Below the pieces are notes generated by a model that was not told where the DNA came from, ran no database searches, and worked only from the letters and a program-made list of their open reading frames with translations. From Laspinema sp963821735 (lineage in GTDB: Bacteria; Cyanobacteriota; Cyanobacteriia; Cyanobacteriales; Laspinemataceae), in contig CAWGFK010000043.1 in NCBI GenBank assembly GCA_963821735.1, positions 1 to 64,000 of the forward strand: 64,000 bases of DNA, written 5' to 3'. This document shows positions 26,971 to 36,213 of the stretch, one piece after another. The translations under genes were made by a program, and so were the position numbers. Position 1 is the stretch's first letter. Each line of letters begins with the position of its first letter.

Positions 26971-27598
26971 CTAAATTATTTAAAAAGTTTTCAATACTTT
27001 GAAAAAGGTCTTCCTGGTTTGCAGGTATTCCCTGGCATTTTTCTGCCCAAGCACGTCCCGGATGGCAAACATCCCAATCGGATTTTGCTTGTTGGTATCT
27101 ACCCTTGCCCGGATCATGATTACCAAAGCCGTCAATTAAAGTGTTCCAAATGGGTTGATATTTTCGGATGAGGGCCGCTTCAACAGTTCCAATCAAATCA
27201 CTTTCTCTCCCTTCGAGAATCATAAACCGGCAGAAAAAATCCGATATTTCCAAACCCTCTGCAATAGTGATGCTGTGGCTATGTTCATAGATACGATTAT
27301 ATAATTCGTAACTTTTAGCATTTTTCGAGGATAACTGCCTAGCTTGCCGCCAACCTTTAGGAACCGCTTTTCCAATATAAATTGGCATACTAAATGCAGT
27401 TCTATTAACTCCATGAAATTTGGAGTAAATTCCAGATTGAGCAATACAGTATAGAGCATAGACGCCCGTGCCAGAAAAGCGCCTGGGAATAGGAATCGAA
27501 TGGACAGGGGTTCCATTAAAAAAGCGAATCGTATCTTTTATAATGGCGTCAAAGTCTGACGAAACATAGATATGTTGTGAACAATCAAAAATATTCAT
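26951..27598 (-). CDS. Eco29kI-like GIY-YIG type II restriction endonuclease
   Basis: A 215-residue GIY-YIG nuclease of the Eco29kI/NgoMIII type. TGVYALYCIA is the GIY part, PIYIGKAVPKG the YIG part with conserved Lys, then YNRIYEHSHSI and RFMILEGRESDLIGTVEAAL with the catalytic Glu. The family-specific FGNHDPGKGR and WDVCHPGRAW follow. Eco29kI and NgoMIII cut CCGCGG (established), so this enzyme likely does too. It is the first gene of the pair with the methyltransferase. Confidence 0.92.
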   Translation of the reverse strand: MNIFDCSQHIYVSSDFDAIIKDTIRFFNGTPVHSIPIPRRFSGTGVYALYCIAQSGIYSKFHGVNRTAFSMPIYIGKAVPKGWRQARQLSSKNAKSYELYNRIYEHSHSITIAEGLEISDFFCRFMILEGRESDLIGTVEAALIRKYQPIWNTLIDGFGNHDPGKGRYQQAKSDWDVCHPGRAWAEKCQGIPANQEDLFQSIENFLNNLDDEEQP

Positions 27599-27675
27599 AC
27601 CTGCTCGGTCTTAAACCAATAACCATCAGCATAATAACATCAAAGGGAATGATTGCTTAATATATTTAGAGGAAA

Positions 27676-27730
27676 GGAGTGCGAGCATCTTGCTCGCTCT
27701 TGTCAAGAGCGAGCAAGATGCTCGCACTCC
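27676..27730. repeat. Palindromic repeat, family B copy 2
   Basis: A near-perfect 55-bp palindrome, GGAGTGCGAGCATCTTGCTC then its complement, centred near 27703. It stands just after the stop of the SGNH gene on the minus strand and may end transcripts or protect them. Related copies are at 2648 and 52606. Confidence 0.8.
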
Positions 27731-27742
27731 TACCCCGATGCC

Positions 27743-28675
27743 TTAAAATGACATCATCGGCGCGAGTGCCTCGGTAATCTTTCCGGTGACCAATTCATTG
27801 CCACTTGGACTGAGATGAATGTGGTCCCGATATAAACTAGCGGGTTCTTCTACGGCATTAAAAGGGTCTAAAAAATCTAGGTAGGTGATTTGATGCTGTT
27901 GGGTGAATTCTTGTAGGCGTTGACGGGCTTTTATTTCATAGTCTCTCGGTCCCGGTTCTCCGAGTTCTCGTAATAATGGGGTGATTGCTAATAGAAATTG
28001 TCCTTGGTTTTGGGTGACGATTTGCTGAATTTGATGAATTGCTTCTAAGTTAAACCCCACCCGATCGCCTTTTTCCTCGGGTAACTTAGGCACTGTTGGC
28101 GCGGGTAACAAATATCGACTCACAACCTCTACCAGTGCTAAGGGGGGTTTTGTATCGGGATAGTTGCGATCGCGTCCGACTTGTATAGAACTGGGTTGGG
28201 TCCCAAACAAATCATCGGTATTGATTAGCAATACCACTGCTTGGGCACCAAAGGTCCCAAATTTCTCCAGATAGGCGCGTTCATTGCGGGGTCCCCAAGA
28301 GTTTGCGGAGGCGTTGAATACTTCGATTTGAGGGGAATTCCCCGGGAGGCGTTTCGGGAGTTGTTGCTGCATTAAGGCGGAGATGGTTTGCGCCTGATCT
28401 GTCCACCATCCGCCATTGGCAACGGAATCTCCCAGCAACAAGACTCGTGGGGTGTCTGATGTTGGGGTGACGGCAGCACTCCGCATGGAATATTGGTTAA
28501 TCTCGAAGCGATTGCCAAAGCGCCGCAGTTTCTGATTGGGTGCTAACAGATACCCGATTTTCTCGTCGGGGATGTACAGGGGAGGGTTGCCGAACCCAAA
28601 GAGCAGTCTGAGTGCCACTTCTACGGCGATGAACAGTCCCAGAATTATCGCGATCGCCATTCCTATCATTTTCAC
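27743..28675 (-). CDS. SGNH/GDSL-type hydrolase, membrane-anchored
   Basis: A 310-residue protein with an N-terminal signal-anchor (IGMAIAIILGLFIAVEVALRL), then an SGNH fold. VLLLGDSVANGG is block I with the catalytic Ser, NASANSWGPRNE holds block II/III-like Gly/Asn, and YRDHIHLSPSGN is block V with the Asp-His pair. It is probably an esterase or acyl-transferase acting outside the membrane; the substrate is unknown. A fragment of its tail is found 2 kb downstream, on the far side of the restriction-modification pair. Confidence 0.87.
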   Translation of the reverse strand: MKMIGMAIAIILGLFIAVEVALRLLFGFGNPPLYIPDEKIGYLLAPNQKLRRFGNRFEINQYSMRSAAVTPTSDTPRVLLLGDSVANGGWWTDQAQTISALMQQQLPKRLPGNSPQIEVFNASANSWGPRNERAYLEKFGTFGAQAVVLLINTDDLFGTQPSSIQVGRDRNYPDTKPPLALVEVVSRYLLPAPTVPKLPEEKGDRVGFNLEAIHQIQQIVTQNQGQFLLAITPLLRELGEPGPRDYEIKARQRLQEFTQQHQITYLDFLDPFNAVEEPASLYRDHIHLSPSGNELVTGKITEALAPMMSF

Positions 28676-28784
28676 GGATTTAACCTCCTCCTCAACCCTC
28701 AGCGTTTTTATCCCATCACCCTATAATAAAATTGGGATTTAGGACTTAATATGATTATAAGAATCAATCTGTAATTCTGTGCTA

Positions 28785-30702
28785 ATGAACGTTCCTCGCA
28801 TCCATCCTGACACGATTGAAGAAGTCAAGCAACGTGCTGATATCGTAGATATCGTCTCTGAGCGCGTTGTGCTCAAAAAACAGGGTAAAGATTTGGTGGG
28901 ATTGTGTCCCTTTCATGATGAAGGGTCGCCCAGTTTTACTGTGAGTCCCAGTAAGCAGATGTATTACTGTTTTGGATGTCAGGCGGGGGGAAATTCGATT
29001 ACGTTTTTGATGGAAATTGGTAAACACTCGTTTTCCGATGTGGTGTTGGATCTGGCGCGACGGTATCAGGTTCCTGTGCATACGATTGAACCGGAACAGC
29101 GAGAAGAGTTACAACGGCAGCTTTCTCTCAGAGAAGAACTCTATGAAATTATGGCGATCGCCGTGCGGTTTTATGAACACGCTTTACATCAACCTCAAGG
29201 CAGTGATGCGCTGAATTATCTGAAAGTTGACCGGCAATTGAGTCTGGAAACGATTCAACAGTTTCAATTGGGTTATGCACCGGCAGGATGGGAAAGTCTT
29301 TACAGTTATTTGGTGGAAGAAAAAAGGTTTTCGGTGCAGTTGGTGGAAGAGGCGGGGTTGATTAAGGCGCGAAATACTGGGGGAGGGTATTACGATCGCT
29401 TTCGCGATCGCCTGATGATTCCGATTCATGATTCCCAGGGTCGTGCCATTGCTTTTGGGGGAAGAACCCTCAGTGATGAACAACCGAAGTATCTCAATTC
29501 TCCGGAAACGCCGTTATTTGATAAGGGGAAAACTCTGTATGCTTTGGATAAGGCGAAATCAGCTATTTCCAAGGCAGATAAAGCGGTGGTGGTGGAGGGA
29601 TATTTTGATGCGATCGCCCTTCATGCGGCGGGAATTTCTAATGCTGTTGCCTCTCTGGGGACAGCATTGAGTTTGGATGCGGTTAAGCACCTGTTGCGTT
29701 ATACCGACTCTAAACAAGTGATTTTGAATTTTGATGCAGATGCGGCAGGGACGACGGCAGCAGAACGGGCGATCGGTGAAATTGCTGAATTGGCATACAA
29801 GGGACAAGTCCAACTGAGAATTATCAATATTCCCGATGGCAAAGATGCGGATGATTTTCTCAAATCTACCGGCAGTCCGGAACCCTATCGGCAACTGATG
29901 GAGGATGCGCCGTTATGGTTAGATTGGCAGATGCAGCAATTGTTACGGGGAAATGATTTAAACCAATCGGATGCTTATCAACGGATTGCCAAGCAAATGG
30001 TTAATTTACTCACCAAAATTCAGAATACCGATACGCGGATGTATTATGTCAATCGCTGTGCAGAAATTCTCAGTCAGGGGAATGGAACTTTAGTCTCTTT
30101 TCGGGCGCAAGATTTAATTAAACAACTCAACCGAATCCGGCGACAAGGAAAGTAAGAGTGAGCAGGAGAAGCAACTGGATTTGGTTCCGGTTTCTGCCGA
30201 TCGCGGGTTATTAGAAAATGCGGAAGCGGTGTTATTGCGGTTGTATTTGCATTGTCCGGAACATCGCGGGGCGATCGCCGAGGAATTGGAGGCGCGAGAT
30301 TTAGATTTTAGTCTCTCCCACCATCGGTTTTTGTGGCAGCAAATTATCCAGGTTGAATATCACGCTCCAACCGGGGATTTACTGTCTCAAGTGCAAGAGC
30401 GATTTTTACAGAATAATCGGGATTTAAAACTTGTTTCTGAATTGTTTCATTTGGATGAGAAGTCTCAGCGAGATTTATTTAATCCGCCGCTGATGATTCA
30501 AGGGGCGATCGCTTGTATTGAACAAGTGCTTTGTGATAAGCGCTGCCGTCAAGCGTTACAACTTTGGAAGGAAACTGATTTGACGAAAGAACCAGACCGT
30601 CCTCGTTACTATCAAGAGCAAATTTCTGAAGAAAAAAAGCGAATTGAAGAACTGGACAAACATCGGCAAGTGAGTTTAATTGATTGGTTACAAATGTATT
30701 GA
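28785..30702 (+). CDS. dnaG: DNA primase DnaG (frame broken by one base)
   Basis: Primase for replication. The first part has the CHC2 zinc motif (CPFHDEGSPSF with YYCFGCQAGGN), the catalytic core RFRDRLMIPI, and the TOPRIM acids in VVVEGYFDAIALH and NFDADAAG. The stop at 30153-30155 is premature. The next frame (30181-30702) continues with the C-terminal DnaB-binding region (LVPVSADRGLLENAEAVLL). Removing one A from AAA at 30149-30151 joins the frames as RRQGSKSEQEKQLDLVPVS, giving the usual cyanobacterial length of about 640 residues. Since DnaG is essential, a sequencing indel is the likelier cause; a split primase is the alternative. Start: ATG 28785, not the GTG two codons earlier. Confidence 0.93.
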
Positions 30703-30992
30703 AAATTAGGATAGTTTTTAAATATTGGGTAAATATAGAAATTACGAAATGATTTGAACATACACTTCTAACCCCTGTAGAGCCGATTCGCGAATCGCCT
30801 CAACAGTTGAGGGCCGCCATTGTCTTCCACAATTGACTTAGGATTGCTAAATAGTATAAAAAATATAAGCACAAAACGAATCGAAACTGGCAGGCGGATT
30901 CCCCGGTTTCCTAATCGCCTGTTTATCCCCCTGCCACCGGACCCAATTTCCCCTAAAATAGGAAATATTTCACCGAACCGGAGGTAACATTA
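30703..30992. other. Intergenic region before gcvT
   Basis: I looked for a glycine riboswitch because gcvT follows, and saw no convincing aptamer pair. A ribosome binding site GGAGGT (30980-30985) precedes a GTG start. Nothing else is recognisable. Confidence 0.4.
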
Positions 30993-32137
30993 GTGGCAAC
31001 CACAGCAGCAAATGAGACGGCACAACCCTTGTCCCGAACTCCCCTCTATGAGGAGGCGATCGCCCTGAATGCGAGGATGACTGCCTTCTCTGGATGGGAA
31101 ATGCCGGTGCAGTTTTCGGGAATTAACCCGGAACATCAAGCAGTCCGAACTGCTGCGGGAATGTTTGATATCTCCCACATGGGGATGTTTTCTCTCTCCG
31201 GTAAAGATTTGCTGACGCAAATGCAAGGATTAGTTCCCTCGGATTTGTCTCGGTTAGAACCCGGTGAGGGTCAGTACACGGTTCTCCTGAATGCCCAAGG
31301 TGGCATCCTAGATGATATTATTTTTTATGATCAAGGACAGGATGAAGCGGGAAGGCATTTTGCTCAGGTGATTGTGAATGCTGCCACTTGTGCAGAAGAT
31401 AAAGCTTGGTTGTTGGCACAATTGGCAGGGTCCGATGTGGAATTCCAGGATTTATCCAAACAAAAGGTATTACTAGCGGTTCAAGGTCCGAAGCAGTGCA
31501 GAAACTGCAACAGTTTGTAGAGGTGGATCTGTCTGCGGTGAAACCCTTTGGACATTTACAAGGGTCGGTTTGTGGGGGAAATGGATTTTTGGCCCGCACG
31601 GGATACACTGGGGAAGATGGGTACGAAGTGATGGTGAATCCAGAAACGGGGATGACCCTGTGGCGATCGCTGTTAAATGCTGGGGTAACTCCTTGTGGTT
31701 TAGGTTGTCGGGATACCCTTCGTCTGGAAGCAGCAATGGCGCTTTATGGTCAAGATATCGACGAAAGCACCACCCCGTTAGAAGCGGGTTTGGGTTGGTT
31801 GGTGCATCTGGATAGTAAAGGGGAATTTATCGGCAGGGAAGTGTTAGTAAAACAGAAAGAAACGGGGGTAAAACGGCGTTTGGTAGGAATCGAAATGCAG
31901 GGTCGTTATATTGCTCGTCATGGTTATCCGGTGATATCTGAAGGTAAACCAGTGGGAGAGGTTACCAGTGGCAGTTGGTCGCCTACTTTGGAAAAGGCGA
32001 TCGCCCTAGCTTATTTACCCCTAGAATTGAGTAAACCGGGTCAATCCATTGAGGTAGAAATTCGCGGGAAAACCTATCCCGGAACTGTGGTGAAAAAGCC
32101 TTTTTATCGGTCTGCTAAAAAACCTCAAAAATCTTAA
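30993..32137 (+). CDS. gcvT: Glycine cleavage T-protein GcvT (frame broken by one base)
   Basis: The tetrahydrofolate-dependent aminomethyltransferase of the glycine cleavage system, important for photorespiratory glycine in cyanobacteria. Part one has TPLYEEAIALNARMTAFSGW, FDISHMGMF and GQYTVLLNAQGGILDDIIFY. The frame is lost at 31490. Part two (to 32137) has FLARTGYTGEDGYEV, CRDTLRLEAAMALYGQDI and GEVTSGSWSPTLEKAIALAY. Adding one G at 31491 (CCGAAG to CCGGAAG) restores QGPEAVQKLQQFV, giving about 381 residues, the normal length. Start is GTG 30993 with GGAGGT seven bases before it. Probably intact in the cell. Confidence 0.93.
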
Positions 32138-32240
32138 TTACACGAACTGATTTTAACCTGCCCAGGAGAGGTTCGGTTCCTAGAGTCGCACCCTTGAATG
32201 GGTCGGTTTTTATTATCCCTCAAAGCATCCATGAGGAATT

Positions 32241-33260
32241 ATGTCCGGTAAAATCTTGACCCCATCCCCCCGAAAAATCCTAGTCGATACAGACCCCGGT
32301 GGAGATGATACGTTTGCATTACTGTGGTTGCAAAGTTTGGTGAAACAAGGATTTGCCGAATGGGTGGGAGTGACGACTGTGGCGGGAAATGTTTCCGCTG
32401 AATTGACCTTTGCTAGTGCTTGTAAAGTCTTAGCATTCGGTGGGTTTGAATCGGTAAAAGTGGGCCGGAGTGTGGTTTGGGAGGGTAGTCAAATTGGGGA
32501 TGCTGCGGAAATACATGGGATGGATGGTATGGGCAATTTATCTCATGTATTGCCGGATTATCCTCGACAATTTGCAGCGGCATCCTATGCGGATGAAATG
32601 ATTATTGAAACCTTGGAAGCTGCACCGGGGGAGGTGACGGTGATTGGGTTGGGACCGCTGACAAATTTGGCGGCAGCGGAACAGAAACGACCGGGTATTT
32701 TGCGGTTGGCGAAGGAATTAGTGTTAATGGCGGGTGCGTTTGAGGTGCCGGGAAATGTGACACCAATAGCGGAGTTTAATGTAGCATTTAATCCCGAGGC
32801 GGCAGTGGCTGTTTTGGACAGTCGGGAGGATATAGTAATTTTGCCGTTAGATGTGACGCGGAAGCTGATTTTAACCGTGGAGATGACCGAGGCGATCGCC
32901 CAGGAATATCCTAACCTTGAACTGGCCCAGTTTATTCATAAATTGGCGCAATTTATGAGCGAGTCTTGTTTGCGCCATCGAGAAACCGCTGGAATCAATG
33001 GATTTTTAGTGCATGATGCGGTCACTATTGCTTATTTATTTTATCCAGAAACTTTGTTATTTCGGCGGGGATGGGTGAGGGTAGAAACTGCTGGAAATTA
33101 TACCCGAGGTCAAACAATTTTAGACCGTCGCCACGGAACTAAATCCCTCTCGAATGCGTTTGTGGCGGTGGAGGTTGAGGCGATGAATTTGTTAGGAATT
33201 TTAGTGGATGATTTAAAAAGACTCTGTTCCCACAGGGTGAAAGAAGGGGTTAGGGTTTAA
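32241..33260 (+). CDS. Inosine-uridine-preferring-type nucleoside hydrolase
   Basis: A 339-residue enzyme of the nucleoside hydrolase family, which cleaves the N-glycosidic bond of ribonucleosides. KILVDTDPGGDDTFALLW near the N-terminus is the calcium-binding DTDPGxDD signature; VTVIGLGPLTNLA, EFNVAFNPEAA and NGFLVHDAVTIAYL complete the active site. Substrate preference is not readable. It follows gcvT by about 100 bp and may or may not be co-transcribed. A bidirectional hairpin ends the locus. Confidence 0.9.
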   Translation: MSGKILTPSPRKILVDTDPGGDDTFALLWLQSLVKQGFAEWVGVTTVAGNVSAELTFASACKVLAFGGFESVKVGRSVVWEGSQIGDAAEIHGMDGMGNLSHVLPDYPRQFAAASYADEMIIETLEAAPGEVTVIGLGPLTNLAAAEQKRPGILRLAKELVLMAGAFEVPGNVTPIAEFNVAFNPEAAVAVLDSREDIVILPLDVTRKLILTVEMTEAIAQEYPNLELAQFIHKLAQFMSESCLRHRETAGINGFLVHDAVTIAYLFYPETLLFRRGWVRVETAGNYTRGQTILDRRHGTKSLSNAFVAVEVEAMNLLGILVDDLKRLCSHRVKEGVRV

Positions 33261-33280
33261 GTTGGCATGACGCCATGAGA

Positions 33281-33314
33281 AAGGGGAGGGTGGCGAATGC
33301 TACCCTCCCCTTTA
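33281..33314. terminator. Bidirectional hairpin terminator
   Basis: A perfect 12-bp stem, AAAGGGGAGGGT and ACCCTCCCCTTT, with a 10-base loop, lies exactly between the ends of two convergent genes. The A and T tracts at its base let it act in both directions. Confidence 0.75.
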
Positions 33315-33326
33315 AGCTGAAATCAA

Positions 33327-33689
33327 TCACTGTTGGCCCTCAACCTGTTCTAAGCGATCTAACCGAGTGAAATCGATTTGAACCGCTAACCCATCACCCT
33401 CGCTTTCCTGGGAAGGAGCGGTGAGTCGGATGGGAAGGAGGAGGGGAGTGCCGAATTGAGTTTCGGGGTTTTGATTGGGGAGATCCCAGTCAAAATCACT
33501 AATTCCCCGTTCCAGATCAGCCCGATCGCCCATATCCGTTTGCGCCATCGTCTCGGTAGGCTCGGACGTTGTTTCAGGACCCTGTGCAATCAACTGTTCA
33601 GAATTCATTATTGCTGTTGCCGGTCCCATCGCGGTCAAACTCAGGCTGACTCCCGCGAAAGTCAGTAGTGTAGACAGTAGTTTTGGCAT
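33327..33689 (-). CDS. Small secreted protein of unknown function
   Basis: A 120-residue protein with a signal peptide (STLLTFAGVSLSLTAMGPATA) and a mature acidic, Thr/Glu/Asp-rich region containing no known motif. It ends in FTRLDRLEQVEGQQ. No cysteines, so not a lipoprotein. I do not recognise it. It is convergent with the nucleoside hydrolase gene and alone in its unit. Confidence 0.65.
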   Translation of the reverse strand: MPKLLSTLLTFAGVSLSLTAMGPATAIMNSEQLIAQGPETTSEPTETMAQTDMGDRADLERGISDFDWDLPNQNPETQFGTPLLLPIRLTAPSQESEGDGLAVQIDFTRLDRLEQVEGQQ

Positions 33690-33892
33690 ATATATACCCC
33701 CTGAGATATTTTAGGGTGGTTTTACTAGACAAGGTAAGAAAGAATGCTGTTTAACTCGTCCATGAAAAATTCAACAGTCAGACCCTGGGTCTGCTGTTGC
33801 GATCGTCATGAAACCCCAACTTTTTAAAGTGGTTTTTAAAGTTTCAGAAAATCTGATAACATTATACCAAAAACTAGCCAAAAATCATCATC

Positions 33893-34537
33893 CTAAAGAT
33901 GTACCGATAAAGACCAGCCGGATTGTCCGAGGCGATCGCGCACAAGGGCTTCCCACTGCCCTAAACTGTCAGTGAATTCGGGTTTATGTAACCCCGATCG
34001 CCAAAAAATCAGGGCATCTTCGTCCGTGTCTTTATAGTACCGTTTGCGAAAACCCACCTCTCTAAAGCCAAACTTTTGGTAGAGGGATAAAGCCGCTTGA
34101 TTAGAGCGACGCACTTCCAGGGTGGCCCATTCCAGTCCCCGTTGAGCAGCACAAGTCAGCAATCCATAGAGCAGAGACTGACCGAAACCCTGATGCCAAT
34201 AATCGGGATGAATCGCCAGAACCGTGATATGAGCTTCCTCCAGAATCGACCAGAGGCAACCGATGCCCACCAGAGGAGAAACAGGAGGAGAGTCTGGGGA
34301 ATCAGAAGAGTCCGGTGTTGAGGAAATCGATAACACCAGCAAATCACTGTTAGGACTGTTGAACTCGCGCTGATAGGCATCGAAGCTCCACATTCCGCCC
34401 AAAGAACGCCGATCGAGTTCCACGACAGACTCTAACAGGTCGGGGGTGAGTCGGTTGAGTAATAGAACAGGCACAAAACAGCCGAGGTTAATTGGAGAAA
34501 GGACAGGAGACGATTGTACACTGGAAAACGAAGCCAC
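33893..34537 (-). CDS. rimI: Ribosomal-protein-alanine N-acetyltransferase RimI
   Basis: A GNAT acetyltransferase of the RimI type, which acetylates the N-terminal alanine of ribosomal protein S18. LAIHPDYWHQGFGQSLL is the acetyl-CoA loop; TLEVRRSNQAALSLYQKFGF is the RimI signature; VGFRKRYYKDTDEDALIF closes the domain. An Asp/Ser/Pro insert of about 15 residues (PDSSDSPDSPPVSP) interrupts strand beta3, as in other cyanobacterial RimI. The start could be a later ATG or GTG, since the first 25 residues are low in complexity. It is divergent from lysA, only 38 bp apart. Confidence 0.88.
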   Translation of the reverse strand: MASFSSVQSSPVLSPINLGCFVPVLLLNRLTPDLLESVVELDRRSLGGMWSFDAYQREFNSPNSDLLVLSISSTPDSSDSPDSPPVSPLVGIGCLWSILEEAHITVLAIHPDYWHQGFGQSLLYGLLTCAAQRGLEWATLEVRRSNQAALSLYQKFGFREVGFRKRYYKDTDEDALIFWRSGLHKPEFTDSLGQWEALVRDRLGQSGWSLSVHL

Positions 34538-34575
34538 TTACGCTGCTCGACCTAACCTCATACAAATTCTTAAAT

Positions 34576-35985
34576 ATGGTATCCATTCAAACCCCGACGG
34601 TTCAAAAAACAGGCCGTCAGTATCTAACTCAATCCAGTAGCGCCACCGAGAGGCGATCGCCCAACCAGGAACTGCTCCCCCTCACCGCCCGAGTCAATCA
34701 AGCCGATCGCCTAGAAATCGGCGGCTGTGATGTCGTTACCTTGGTCGAGCAGTTCGGTTCGCCCCTTTATATTGTGGACGAAGAGACCCTCAGAGAAGGA
34801 GCAAGACAATATCGGGACCTGTTTGCGCGGTACTATCCCGGTCAATCTCAAGTCTTGTATGCATCGAAAGCCTGGAATTGCTTGGCAATCTGCGCGATCG
34901 TCGGCCAAGAAAGCCTGGGGATCGATGTCGTCAGTGGCGGTGAACTGTACACGGCCCTAGAAGCCGGTTTACCCCCGGAAAAAATTTATCTACATGGCAA
35001 CAACAAATCCAAAGAAGAATTACAGATTGCCGTTGCCAGTGGCTGTACCGTCGTTGCCGATAACTGGCAGGACTTGCATCAATTAGTGGCGATCGCCACT
35101 GAAACCGGACAGTCTGCCATCCGCATCATGTTGCGGTTCACCCCAGGGATCGAATGTCACACCCATGAATATATCCGCACCGGACACCTCGACAGTAAAT
35201 TTGGCTTTGATCCCGACCAAATCCAGGAAGTCTTTGCCTTTGTCCAACAGCATCCCGTTTTGAACTGCATTGGACTCCACGCCCATATTGGCTCCCAAAT
35301 TTTTGAACGGCAACCCCATCGGGACCTCGCTGCCGTGATGGTTCAATGGTTAAAACAAGCTGCTGCCTACGAACTCCCGGTGACGGAACTCAATGTCGGA
35401 GGCGGATTAGGCATTCGTTATACGGAATCTGATGACCCGCCGAGTATTGAGGAATGGGTCAAAGGCGTTAGCGAAGCCATTACCGAAGCCTGCGAGTCCC
35501 AACAGGTAGCTTTACCGAAATTGCTCTGTGAACCCGGGCGATCGCTGATTGGTCCAGCTTGCGTCACCGCCTACACCCTAGGCGCACAAAAACAGGTCCC
35601 CGGAATCCGCACCTATCTCTCCGTAGATGGCGGGATGTCCGATAACCCCCGTCCGATTACCTATCAATCGGTTTATCGAGCGCTTGTCGCCAATCGGATG
35701 TCCGCACCCCTAACTGAAACTGTTACCATAGCCGGTAAGCACTGCGAATCGGGGGACATCGTAATTCATCAAGCCAGTCTGCCACAAACCGAAAGCGGCG
35801 ATATTCTAGTCGTCATGACCACAGGTGCTTACAATTACAGCATGGCCTCGAATTATAATCGGGTACCCAGACCCGCTGCCGTATTAGTAAACGATGGCAT
35901 TGCGAATATCATCCTAGCCCGGGAAACTTACGAAGATTTAATTCGACAAGATCGCCTACCTGAAAGACTGGCTCATCTGAGTTAA
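34576..35985 (+). CDS. lysA: Diaminopimelate decarboxylase LysA
   Basis: The last enzyme of lysine synthesis, PLP-dependent. VLYASKAWNCLA holds the PLP lysine, LHAHIGSQIF the phosphate-side His, NVGGGLGIRY the glycine loop, LLCEPGRSLIGPA the substrate Arg region and VVMTTGAYNYSMASNYN the C-terminal active-site block. ATG 34576 was chosen: the frame is open 84 bp further up, but that stretch overlaps the divergent rimI promoter and has no family residues. Length 469 residues, normal for cyanobacteria. Confidence 0.95.
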   Translation: MVSIQTPTVQKTGRQYLTQSSSATERRSPNQELLPLTARVNQADRLEIGGCDVVTLVEQFGSPLYIVDEETLREGARQYRDLFARYYPGQSQVLYASKAWNCLAICAIVGQESLGIDVVSGGELYTALEAGLPPEKIYLHGNNKSKEELQIAVASGCTVVADNWQDLHQLVAIATETGQSAIRIMLRFTPGIECHTHEYIRTGHLDSKFGFDPDQIQEVFAFVQQHPVLNCIGLHAHIGSQIFERQPHRDLAAVMVQWLKQAAAYELPVTELNVGGGLGIRYTESDDPPSIEEWVKGVSEAITEACESQQVALPKLLCEPGRSLIGPACVTAYTLGAQKQVPGIRTYLSVDGGMSDNPRPITYQSVYRALVANRMSAPLTETVTIAGKHCESGDIVIHQASLPQTESGDILVVMTTGAYNYSMASNYNRVPRPAAVLVNDGIANIILARETYEDLIRQDRLPERLAHLS

Positions 35986-36149
35986 TACCCATTCATTTCG
36001 GCCCAGGACCGGCGGTGTAAGCCCTTAAAACTTCTGGAGTTGAACCCGGTAACGGGTTAAAAACGGATTCCAGTGTTGGGGCGATCGCCAGCGGAGGGAC
36101 AACGGCTTGGGATCAAACACCTGTGGGTTAAAACCCCCGAAAAAGCAAC

Positions 36150-36171
36150 AGGCTGGCAACTTCGCCAGCCT
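36150..36171 (+). promoter_or_regulatory. Stem-loop before cdaA
   Basis: An 8-bp perfect stem, AGGCTGGC and GCCAGCCT, with loop AACTTC, sits about 40 bp before cdaA. No T-run follows, so it may be a leader structure or the end of lysA transcripts. Confidence 0.45.
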
Positions 36172-36213
36172 ATCAAGCTCGTCATGTAGAAGCGCAAGGT
36201 TAATCGAGATCCG

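Noticed and set aside
30703..30992. Possible glycine riboswitch before gcvT
   Set aside because: No tandem aptamer-like GGAGAG/conserved stems could be made out; only a ribosome binding site is clear.
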